The position numbers and the translations under genes are program-made. The notes under the pieces were generated by a model. It was given only the letters and a program-made list of their open reading frames with translations. It did not search any database and was not told where the DNA came from. Of a stretch of DNA of 64,000 bases, positions 59,101-64,000 are shown piece after piece (position 1 is the stretch's first letter; each line of letters starts with the position of its first letter). The stretch is from Magnetococcales bacterium HCHbin5 (GTDB lineage Bacteria > Pseudomonadota > Magnetococcia > Magnetococcales > Magnetaquicoccaceae), in the NCBI GenBank assembly GCA_002753505.1, contig PEAG01000001.1:152027-216026 (forward strand). The letters run 5' to 3'.

Positions 59101-62100
59101 CAACAGCCAGTTGGATGGCCTGACTTCCGTTCAACTGACCGGTTTGGCCAATAGCCAGTTGGATGGCTTGACCTCTGTCGGCTTGACTGGTTTGGCCAAC
59201 AGCCAGTTGGATGGCTTGACCTCGGTACAGTTGACGGCTCTGACCAGCACCCAGTTGGATGGCTTGACCTCTGTCGGCTTGACTGGTTTGGCCGACAGCC
59301 AGTTGGATGGCCTGACCTCTGTGAATCTGGCATCGCTGGCCAACAGCCAGTTGGATGGGCTGACTTCGCTCCAATTGACCGCGTTGGCCAACAGCCAGTT
59401 GGATGGGTTGACTTCGGTGCAGTTGACCGGCTTGGCCAATAGTCAGTTGGATGGGTTGTTGTCAGTCCAACTGAGCAGTTTGGCGAATACCCAGTTGGAT
59501 GGGCTGACCTCGATCGGTTTGACCGGTCTGGCCAATACCCAGTTGGATGCCCTGACCTCGCTGAATCTGACCGCCCTCACCAACACCCAGTTGGATGGGC
59601 TGACTTCGGTGCAGTTGACCGCTCTGGCCAACACCCAGTTGGATGCCTTGACCTCGCTGAACCTGGCGGCTCTGGCCAATACCCAGTTGGATGGGTTGAC
59701 CTCGGTGCAGTTGACCGGCCTGGCCAATACCCAGTTGGATGCCCTGACCTCCTTGAACCTGGTAGCTCTGGCCAATACCCAGTTGGATGGGTTGACCTCG
59801 GTACAGTTGACCGGCCTGGCCAACACCCAGTTGGACGCCCTGACCTCGTTGAATCTGGCCGCGCTCGCCGACACCCAGCTGGACGGGTTGGCCTCGGTGC
59901 AGTTGACCGGCTTGGCCAATACCCAGCTGGATGCATTGACCTCCTTGAACTTGGCAGCTCTGACCAATACCCAGCTGGATGGGTTGACCTCGGTGCAATT
60001 GACCGGTCTGGCCAACACCCAGCTGGATGCTTTGACCTCGCTGAATCTGACGGCTCTGGCCGACACCCAGCTGGACGGGTTGACCTCGGTGCAGTTGATC
60101 GGCTTGGCCAATACCCAGCTGGATGCCTTGACTTCCCTCAACCTGACCGCTCTCACCAACACCCAGTTGGATGGCTTGACTTCGGTGCAGTTGACTGGCC
60201 TAGCCAACACCCAGTTGGATGCCTTGACTTCATTAAACTTGGCAGCTCTCACCAACACCCAGTTGGATGGGTTGACTTCGGTGCAGTTGACCGGCTTGGC
60301 CAATACCCAGTTGGATGCCTTGACCTCCCTCAACCTGGCAGCCCTGGCCAATACCCAGTTGGATGGTCTGACCTCGGTGCAGTTGACCGCTCTGGCCAAC
60401 ACCCAGTTGGATGCCCTGACTTCGTTGAACCTGGCGGCTTTGGCCAACACCCAGTTGGATGGCCTGACCTCGGTGCAGTTGGGCGGCCTGGCCAATACCC
60501 AGTTGGATGCCTTGACTTCATTGAACCTGGCAGCTCTCACCAACACCCAGTTGGATGGGTTGACCTCGGTGCAGTTGACTGGCTTGGCCAATACCCAGTT
60601 GGATGCCTTGACCTCCCTCAACCTGACCGCGTTGGCCAACAGCCAGCTGGATGGGTTGACTTCGGTGCAGTTGACCGGCTTGGCCAATACCCAGTTGGAT
60701 GGGTTGACATCGGTGCAACTGACCAGCCTGGCCAACACCCAGTTGGATGCCTTGACCTCCCTCAACCTGACAGCTTTGGCCAACACCCAGTTGGATGGGT
60801 TGACCTCGGTGCAGTTGACCGGCTTGGCCAATACCCAGTTGGATGCCTTGACTTCGCTGAATGTGACGGCCCTGGCCAACACCCAATTGGATGGCTTGAG
60901 CTCGGTGCAGTTGACTGGCCTGGCCAATACCCAGTTGGATGCCTTGACTTCGCTGAATGTGGCGGCTCTGGCCAACACTCAGTTGGATGGCTTGAGCTCG
61001 GTACAATTGACCGGCTTGGCCAATACCCAATTGGATGCCTTGAGTTCGCTGAATGTGATGGCCCTGGCCAACACCCAGTTGGATGGCCTGACCTCGGTGC
61101 AGTTGACCGCCTTGGCCAACAGCCAGTTGGATGGGTTGACCTCGGCACAATTAACCGACTTGGCCAACACTCAGTTGGATGGGCTGACTTCAGTGCAGTT
61201 GACCGGCTTGGCCAACAGCCAGTTGGATGGGTTGACCTCCCTCAATCTGACCGCCTTGGCCAGCACCCAGTTGGATGGGCTGGCCTCGGTGCAGTTGACC
61301 GGTTTGGCCAACAGCCAGTTGGACGGGTTGACCTCCCTCAATCTGACCGCCTTGGCCAGCACCCAGTTGGATGGGCTGGCCTCGGTGCAGTTGACCGGTT
61401 TGGCCAACAGCCAGTTGGACGGGTTGACCTCCCTCAACCTGACCGCCTTGGCCAACAGCCAGTTGGATGGGCTGGCCTCGGTGCAGTTGACCGGTTTGGC
61501 CAACAGCCAGTTGGACGGGTTGACCTCGGTCCAATTGACCGGCTTGGCCAACAGCCAGTTGGATGGACTGGCCTCGGTACAGTTGACCGGTTTGGCGAGT
61601 ACCCAGTTGGACGGTTTGACCTCCATCCAATTGTCAGCCTTGGCGAACAGTCAATTGGATGGTTTGCTTTCGATCCATCTGACCAGTCTGGCCAACACCC
61701 AATTGGATGGCCTGACCTCGGTCCAATTGACCGGCTTGGCCAATACCCAATTGGATGCCTTGACCTCTCTCAACCTGACGGCTCTGACCAACACCCAGTT
61801 GGATGGGTTGACCTCGGTGCAGTTGACCGGCTTGGCCAATACCCAGTTGGATGCCCTGACCTCATTGAATCTGACGGCTCTCACCAACACTCAGCTGGAT
61901 GGGTTGACCTCGGTGCAGTTGACTAATCTGGCCAACACCCAGTTGGATGCCTTGACCTCTCTCAACCTGACGGCTCTGACCAACACCCAGTTGGATGGTC
62001 TGACCTCGGTGCAGTTGACCGGTTTGGCCAACACCCAGTTGGATGCCTTGACCTCACTGAACTTGACGGCTCTCACCAACACCCAGTTGGATGGGTTGAC

Positions 62101-64000
62101 CTCAGTCCAGTTGACCGGCTTGGCCAATACCCAGTTGGATGCCCTGACTTCGCTCAACCTGACCGCGCTCACCGACACCCAGCTGGATGGTCTGACCTCG
62201 GTGCAGTTGACCGGTTTGGCCAACACCCAGTTGGATGCCCTGACCTCCCTCAATTTGACCGCGCTGGCCAACACCCAGTTGGATGGCTTGCTTTCAGTCC
62301 AGCTGACCAGCTTGGCCAACACCCAGTTGGATGGCCTGACCTCGGTGCAGTTGACCGGCCTAGCCAATACCCAGTTGGATGCCTTGACTTCGCTCAACCT
62401 GACGGCTCTGGCCAACACCCAGTTGGATGGGTTGACCTCGGTCCAATTGACCGGCTTGGCCAACAGCCAGTTGGATGCCTTGACCTCGCTGAACTTGGCG
62501 GCTCTGGCCAACAGCCAGTTGGATGGGTTGACCTCGGTGCAGTTGACCGGCTTGGCCAATACCCAGTTGGATGCCTTGACCTCGCTGAATCTGGCGGCCC
62601 TGACCAACACCCAATTGGACGGTTTGAGTTCGGTGCAGTTGACCGGCCTGGCCAGCACCCAATTGGATGCCTTGACCTCACTGAATCTGACCGCGTTGGC
62701 CAACACCCAGTTGGATGGACTGTTGTCGGTCCATTTGACCAGTTTGGCCAACACCCAGTTGGATGGCCTCACTTCGGTTGGTTTGACAGGTTTGGCGAAC
62801 ACCCAATTGGATGCTTTGACTTCGTTGAATCTGACCGCGCTCGCCAACACCCAGCTGGATGGCCTGACCTCGGTGCAGTTGACCGGCTTGGCCAATACCC
62901 AATTGGATGCCCTGACATCCCTTAACCTGACTGCGCTCACCAACACCCAGTTGGATGGGTTGACTTCGATCCAATTGACCGGCTTGGCCAATACCCAGTT
63001 GGATGCCTTGACTTCGCTCAACCTGACCGCGCTCACCGACACCCAGTTGGATGGTTTGACCTCGGTACAATTGACCGGCTTGGCCAATACCCAGTTGGAT
63101 GCCTTGACCTCCTTGAATCTGATGGCGTTAAGCAACACTCAATTGGATGGCTTGACTTCGGTGCAGTTGACCGGCTTGGCCAATACCCAGTTGGATGGGC
63201 TGACTTCAATGCAGTTGACCGGCTTGGCCGATACCCAGTTGGATGGGTTGACCTCGGTGCAACTGACCGGCTTGGCCAATACCCAGTTGGATGCCTTGAC
63301 CTCTCTCAACCTGACTGCGCTCACCAATACCCAATTGGACGGTTTGACCTCGATCCAGTTGACCGGTCTGGCCAACACCCAGTTGGATGCTTTGACCTCT
63401 CTCAACTTGACCGCGCTCACCAATACCCAGTTGGATGGGTTGACTTCGGTCCAGTTGACCGCTCTGGCCAGTACCCAATTGGATGGGTTGACCTCGGTCC
63501 AGTTGACCGCTCTGGTCGATACCCAGTTGGATGGGTTGACCTCGGTGCAGTTGACCAGCTTGGCCAATACCCAGTTGGACGGACTGACTTCGGTGCAGTT
63601 GACCGGCTTGGCCAACACCCAGCTGGATGCCTTGACCTCGCTCAACCTGACCGCGCTGGCCAACACCCAGTTGGATGGTCTGACTTCGGTGCAGTTGACC
63701 GGCTTGGCCAACACCCAGTTGGATGCCTTGACCTCCCTCAACCTGACCGCGCTGACCAATACCCAATTGGATGGGTTGACCTCGGTGCAGTTGACCGGCT
63801 TGGCCAATACCCAATTGGACGCCTTGACCTCGCTGAATCTGGCGGCTCTGGCCAACACCCAATTGGATGGGTTGACCTCAGTGCAGTTGACCGGCTTGGC
63901 CAATACCCAATTGGATGCCCTGACTTCGCTCAATCTGACGGCTCTGGCCAACACCCAGTTGGATGGCTTGACTTCGGTCCAGTTGACCGGCTTGGCCAAC
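46991..64000 (+). CDS. Giant octapeptide-repeat protein, 5' part (open at window edge)
   Basis: One frame runs from ATG 46991 to the last base of the window: 5670 codons without a stop. AGGGGGAG (46969-46976) is better spaced for a TTG at 46985, and a GTG at 46964 is also in frame, so the exact start is uncertain. Almost all of it is an eight-residue repeat: Gln, aliphatic, any, Gly/Ala/Ser, Leu, Ser/Thr, Ser/Thr, any. The first (47003) and last (63980) repeat Gln codons are 16,977 bases apart, about 707 repeats. There is no signal peptide, no obvious Cys, little Lys or Arg, and few aromatics. Large size without an N-terminal signal would fit a type I secreted adhesin, but the C-terminus is not visible. 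I recall similar octads in large predicted surface proteins of alphaproteobacteria. Function is unknown. Confidence 0.93.
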   Translation, partial: MTSAQVRALGSSELAAAIGGFSAAEISYLTTAQVAGLNASQVAALTAEQIAGFSARQLGEFSVGQLSALTGTRLGALSAIQIRGLTASQVGSLSTEQIATLSDVQIRALTTTQVAGLTRAQLAALTSAQIGQLSTAQISVLSTSQMGGLTASQLAVFSSTQLRRLSAAQLGALSLDQMTGLTADQVRSLTTPQIRGLSSAQVGALQSSQIAGLTAVQVRTLSVEQVAALSASQIAVLSVEQMNGLTTAQMSALTQPQMAALTATQIEGFSANQLRGFSSGQIGFLTAAQIAGLTSRQIARLTTAQLGGLDAQDLSGLTETQLQGLSARQLGSFSTAAMVGLTVTQIGWLSTSQWRGITSEQVGSLTAAQISGLSTEQIKSLYIRQMDGLTSTQVGLLTTAQIGGLTRAQIASLTVTQVGGFGSAAMGALDRTQIGGLKSDHIAALTKTQIGGLDTAGIAALTVAQLRGISSTQISYLTTTQVAGLGSRQITRLTLEQIGGLLSTQIAALTADQVAGLTSAHIGSFSTTAIGGLDSTQIGLLTPRQWDGVSATQIGALTLTQIKGLTSTQIRSLATSQVVGLTTTQIGVLESVQLGGLTTALIGSLSTVQVGGLASTQIGALSTAQIRGLSSLQIASLTTTQMGGLESADIHVLTAAQMDGLTSAQMAALTTTQVEGLTSAQIAKLSLLQIGGLESTDIAALDTMQIRGLTSEALGALTKTQVAGLESTDIEKLSIVQMRGFSAAQIGYLTTGQIGGLTTAQIARLSIEQIGGLESTDIAVLTSSQMRGLTSQQISSLTTTAVGGLSNDQIGFLTAVQWRGVTAAQVGALTTTQISGLTTTQLKSFSSQQMSGLTTTQIAALTTEQVGGLTIRQLVELSTAQVTGFESTDIATLTTIQFRGLSSEQVASLTTTQMAGLTSALLDGLLPQQLSALTSTQLGSLSTTQVAMLGNKQIHALTTAQMRGLTATQIAALTETQVEWVIASQLFLNADGSTTTITRQVGGLTSTQMGALTTTQLSGLESTDLARLATMQLQSLSSTQTRSLSTTQLNGLLSDQIAAFSTAQLAGFNTTQVNVLSTSQLDGLSSQQISALTTTQLDGVTSTQLSSLTTTQLDGFNSTQISSLTTTQMAGLDNSQILSLGGLQLAGLNSAQIAALTTTQLAAFDVYWFSQLTTTQVDGFSSTQVAWWSTAQMSGLNSTQVESLSATQMTGMGSLQIRSLTNRQFDGFSSTHIAALTTTQFAGLSNLHLRALTTTQVDGLSSLQISLLTTEQAFGLSSTQIDSFSTQQIAGLSSANMAVLNNLQVDGLNSTLISALTTTQVSSLRSVVISTLTTTQLDGFRNTHVGALTTSQLDRLSSIHVNSLTTTQVSGFTTTQIDALTVLQVPGLSTTQIDGLSSIQAGSLTSRQINTFSTTQISGLSSTQVGLLTTTQMAGLESIQVNVLSLAQVSRLGSVQVGSLSTLQIQGLTTTHMVSLTTTQIDGLSSQQVNTLSPTQVKGLGSVQLASLTTTQEGGLKEVQIAVLTTTQLAGFSSTQVNFLTTSQLSAFSSTLINALTTGQLAGLTSGQLNALTTGQVTGLTATQVASLTTTQLAGLNSMQLSVWTTTQVDALLTTHVAFLTTSQVDGLNSIQLASWTTTQVAVLNTTQIDSLLTQQLSGLSSSQLDIFSTTQMAGMAAFQLAALTTTQLDGLRSAQLVVLTTTQISGLNSSQIDSFTTAQAAGLTSTQIDSLTLLQMVGLSSSQLASLTTLQVRGFQNTQIATLSTTQLDGLQSAQVVILTTTQMGGLSSRQLDSLTTSQVDGLNSTQVAQLSLGQLAGLNNILVDSLSTTQVAGLSSVQLNALTTTQMVGFNDTLIRALTTTQTAGLSSVQLRALTTTQLAGLSSTQVAVLTTTQLAGLQSAHLAALTTTQINGLSQLHVAALTTTQIDAFHSTQIGILTTTQVGGLTSVQINSLTTTQVGGVNSVQIGVLTTTQVSGLSSTHIASLSSTQVGGVTLTQVGGLSSTQVAALASTQIGLLTTTQMGGLSSQQLAILTTTQVDALSSVQIGILTTKQVVGLTSILVDSLTTTQCAGLTSGQIFVLTTSQLDGLSSLQIAALTTTQLAGLHSSQIDSLTTTQVDGFSQTHIGALTTTQLAGLSSLELDSLTTTQLDDLSSTQFGTLTTLQMRGLSSVQLDSLTTTQTIGFTTSQIAVLTTSQVDGLSSTQLDRLTTTQVSALDSGLIDSLTTSQVDGLTSTQITVLNALQVRGLSSTLIDSLTTTQLAGFSSTQLGLLSTVQIKGLSSTQIATLTTTHVSGLGSIQVIYLTTTQLDGLNSSQIAILTTWQLDGLSSTQVDSLSTTQIAGLSSTQVDSVSVEQLHGLSTTQIAILTTTQLDGLSSTHVAALTTTQLASLSNVQMDSLTVTQLAGLSGAQFSVLTAAQIGALSSTQVGALSTDQLRSLTATQMAALTTTNIVGLTTIHMTLLTTTQISGVESTDIGALTTTHLSMLNITQVASLTSTQIGGLDSTDIGALSLTQLSVLNSNHISGLNTANIMGLTTAQVKALTTSQMDGLQPAAVGALTTAQAVLFDTTQIDSLSGTQVGGFESTDLSLLSLTQVAVLSSSQIAGLTTANIPGLTTAHVAALTLTQLAGLEPLDIGAMTTTQMPALSTTHLSALSGVQVAGFESTDINVFTTTQVAVLSSGQINYLTTSQVPGLTTSHFAILTTTQLDGLTSTQVSALSMAQLGAMNTTQISSLNDTQMSGLGSTQIASLTTTQVLGLTSLWIAFLSTTQIAGLRSTHIDVLTTTQIDGFSSTQIDSLTTTQVDGFKSTQIDSLSTLQVRGFGSVQIDSLTTTQVAGLSSTLFGSLTSTAIIGLSSTQVVSLTTTQIDGFLSAQTATLTTTAMDGLSSVQLESMTTTQMDGLLSVQLTALAVTQLDGLSSLQMASLAATQLDGLLSIHLTSLANTQLNGLLSTQLTAFANTQLDALSSIHLTALANTQLDGLTSVQLAALANTQLDGLTSVALSGLANSQLDGLHSTHLTALANTQLDGLRSTQLTTLANSQLDGLASTQLTTLANSQLDGLTSVSLTGLANSQLDGLTSTQLTSLSNTQLDGLASAQLTALANTQLDGLTSVSLSGLANSQLDGLASTQLTALSNTQLDGLTSVALSGLADTQLDGLGSVALAGLANSQMDGLLSTHLTALSNTQLDGLTSVVLSGLANSQLDGLTSIQLTALANSQLDGLTSVQLTGLAASQLDGLSSTHLTALANSQLDGLTSVALAGLANSQLDGLTSIQLTALSTTQLDGLASTHLTALADTQLDGLTSVGLTGLAASQLDGLLSTQLTALGNSQLDGLTSIQLISLADTQLDGLSSTQLTGLANTQLDALTSLNLTALTNTQLDGLTSVQLTGLANTQLDALTSLNLTALTNTQLDGLTSIQLTGLANTQLDALTSLNLTALTNTQLDGLTSVQLTGLANTQLDALTSLNLTALTNTQLDGLTSVQLTGLANTQLDALTSLNLAALTNTQLDGLTSVQLTGLANTQLDALTSLNLAALANTQLDGLTSVQLTGLANTQLDALTSLNLAALANTQLDGLTSVQLTGLANTQLDALTSLNLTALTNTQLDGLTSVQLTGLANTQLDALTSLNLTALTDTQLDGLTSVQLTGLANTQLDALTSLNLTALANSQLDGLISVQLTALANSQLDGLTSVQLTALANSQLDGLTSVQLTALANSQLDGLTSVQLTGLANSQLDGLTSVQLTALANSQLDGLTSVQLTALANSQLDGLTSLQLTSLAATQLDGLTSVQLTALANSQLDGLTSVQLTSLAGTQLDGLTSVQLTGLANSQLDALTSLNLATLADTQLDGLTSVQLTGLANSQLDALTSLNLTALANTQLDGLASVQLTALANSQLDGLASVQLTALANSQLDGLASVQLTALANSQLDGLTSVQLTALANSQLDGLTSVQLTALANSQLDGLTSVQLTALANSQLDGLTSVQLTGLATTQLDGLTSLQLTALANSQLDGLTSVQLTGLANSQLDALTSLNLTALANSQLDGLTSVQLTGLANSQLDGLTSVGLTGLANSQLDGLTSVQLTALTSTQLDGLTSVGLTGLADSQLDGLTSVNLASLANSQLDGLTSLQLTALANSQLDGLTSVQLTGLANSQLDGLLSVQLSSLANTQLDGLTSIGLTGLANTQLDALTSLNLTALTNTQLDGLTSVQLTALANTQLDALTSLNLAALANTQLDGLTSVQLTGLANTQLDALTSLNLVALANTQLDGLTSVQLTGLANTQLDALTSLNLAALADTQLDGLASVQLTGLANTQLDALTSLNLAALTNTQLDGLTSVQLTGLANTQLDALTSLNLTALADTQLDGLTSVQLIGLANTQLDALTSLNLTALTNTQLDGLTSVQLTGLANTQLDALTSLNLAALTNTQLDGLTSVQLTGLANTQLDALTSLNLAALANTQLDGLTSVQLTALANTQLDALTSLNLAALANTQLDGLTSVQLGGLANTQLDALTSLNLAALTNTQLDGLTSVQLTGLANTQLDALTSLNLTALANSQLDGLTSVQLTGLANTQLDGLTSVQLTSLANTQLDALTSLNLTALANTQLDGLTSVQLTGLANTQLDALTSLNVTALANTQLDGLSSVQLTGLANTQLDALTSLNVAALANTQLDGLSSVQLTGLANTQLDALSSLNVMALANTQLDGLTSVQLTALANSQLDGLTSAQLTDLANTQLDGLTSVQLTGLANSQLDGLTSLNLTALASTQLDGLASVQLTGLANSQLDGLTSLNLTALASTQLDGLASVQLTGLANSQLDGLTSLNLTALANSQLDGLASVQLTGLANSQLDGLTSVQLTGLANSQLDGLASVQLTGLASTQLDGLTSIQLSALANSQLDGLLSIHLTSLANTQLDGLTSVQLTGLANTQLDALTSLNLTALTNTQLDGLTSVQLTGLANTQLDALTSLNLTALTNTQLDGLTSVQLTNLANTQLDALTSLNLTALTNTQLDGLTSVQLTGLANTQLDALTSLNLTALTNTQLDGLTSVQLTGLANTQLDALTSLNLTALTDTQLDGLTSVQLTGLANTQLDALTSLNLTALANTQLDGLLSVQLTSLANTQLDGLTSVQLTGLANTQLDALTSLNLTALANTQLDGLTSVQLTGLANSQLDALTSLNLAALANSQLDGLTSVQLTGLANTQLDALTSLNLAALTNTQLDGLSSVQLTGLASTQLDALTSLNLTALANTQLDGLLSVHLTSLANTQLDGLTSVGLTGLANTQLDALTSLNLTALANTQLDGLTSVQLTGLANTQLDALTSLNLTALTNTQLDGLTSIQLTGLANTQLDALTSLNLTALTDTQLDGLTSVQLTGLANTQLDALTSLNLMALSNTQLDGLTSVQLTGLANTQLDGLTSMQLTGLADTQLDGLTSVQLTGLANTQLDALTSLNLTALTNTQLDGLTSIQLTGLANTQLDALTSLNLTALTNTQLDGLTSVQLTALASTQLDGLTSVQLTALVDTQLDGLTSVQLTSLANTQLDGLTSVQLTGLANTQLDALTSLNLTALANTQLDGLTSVQLTGLANTQLDALTSLNLTALTNTQLDGLTSVQLTGLANTQLDALTSLNLAALANTQLDGLTSVQLTGLANTQLDALTSLNLTALANTQLDGLTSVQLTGLAN
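50131..54240 (+). repeat. Octad region B: 48-bp paired octads
   Basis: Octads alternate in a 16-residue unit, one reading like ALTTTQLDGL and the next like SSTQIDS. DNA identity between units is moderate. Occasional Trp replaces the usual small residue (for example near 51800 and 51895). Confidence 0.8.
54241..55060 (+). repeat. Octad region A': return of diverse octads with ESTD variants
   Basis: The paired pattern breaks down, and octads of the region-A type reappear with several E-S-T-D forms (GVESTDIGAL, GFESTDLSLL, GFESTDINVF) and Asn or His in place of Gln. The block is about 820 bases long. Confidence 0.7.
55061..55690 (+). repeat. Octad region B': second block of 48-bp paired octads
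   Basis: The 16-residue pattern of region B resumes (LTTTQIDGFSSTQIDS type) before the transition to the LDGLTS family. Confidence 0.65.
55691..64000 (+). repeat. Octad region C: homogeneous 48-bp and 96-bp higher-order repeats
   Basis: From here the octads are of the QLDGLTSV and QLTALANS types. Blocks with a 16-residue (48-bp) unit (about 55691-57060, 58010-59460) alternate with blocks having a 32-residue (96-bp) unit of four octads in fixed order, QLDGLTSV, QLTGLANT, QLDALTSL, NLTALTNT (about 57061-58010, 59460-61080, 61650-64000). An exact 96-bp tandem duplication occupies 57541-57636 and 57637-57732, with a further identical 48 bp after it. Another near-exact 96-bp duplication lies in 61210-61430. 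Confidence 0.85.

Noticed and set aside
55691..64000. A CRISPR-like array, since 48- and 96-bp units repeat regularly
   Set aside because: There are no unique spacers. The repeats are contiguous, stay in one coding frame and vary mostly at synonymous positions.
46991..64000. A TAL-effector-like DNA-binding repeat, because octads resemble the LTPEQVVAIAS start of TAL units
   Set aside because: The unit is 8 residues, not 33-35, with no variable di-residue position and few basic residues, so DNA binding is unlikely.

Overview
The window looks like a chromosome segment from a free-living Gram-negative bacterium of the Pseudomonadota. It has an RND efflux operon, lipoprotein signals, Trk potassium uptake, PdxJ and an EF-P/EpmA/EpmB set. 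The dense, closely similar hybrid histidine kinases and the enormous repeat gene would suit a magnetotactic Magnetococcales-like or other environmental proteobacterium. That placement is inference from gene style, not proof.

Layout. Positions 1-1000 hold a small secreted coiled-coil protein of unknown role. Positions 1028-6792 (minus) are an RND efflux operon (adaptor, pump, outer-membrane channel), and 6922-8586 (minus) is an ArnT/PMT-type membrane glycosyltransferase. Positions 8864-20977 (plus) are a signalling block: an MHYT-PAS hybrid kinase, a REC-PAS hybrid kinase and a REC-HD-GYP protein in a tight operon, then an exported histidine phosphatase and a third hybrid kinase. Positions 21056-24371 (minus) carry two tandem CNNM/CorC-type proteins behind a TerD-family gene. 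Next come pdxJ and a GAF-fused GspE/PilB-type ATPase (plus), a GAF-HD-GYP protein (minus), trkA-trkH (plus) and metG (plus).

Between trkH and metG lies a perfect 27-bp inverted repeat. Each arm is a dif-like XerC/XerD site whose XerD half is identical to that of E. coli dif. The arrangement recalls the folded attachment sites of Xer-exploiting phages. Positions 35248-39261 hold an orphan MotB/OmpA-like protein, an HDOD protein, and an AIPR-family phage-defence gene translationally coupled to a truncated HNH endonuclease. Positions 39211-42060 contain epmB, efp and epmA (EF-P lysylation). They are followed by a thioredoxin-like protein and a 1325-aa FAD/Fe-S dehydrogenase.

From about 46990 to the right edge (17 kb) runs one uninterrupted plus-strand reading frame of at least 5670 codons. 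It consists almost wholly of about 707 tandem octapeptides (Gln, aliphatic, x, Gly/Ala, Leu, Thr/Ser, Thr/Ser, x). The 5' part is diverse. The 3' part is organised into 48- and 96-bp higher-order units, including near-identical and identical copies, so the gene appears to grow by tandem duplication. No stop is reached, so its C-terminus, any secretion signal and its full size lie outside the window. This giant repeat protein and the inverted dif pair are the two most notable discoveries here.
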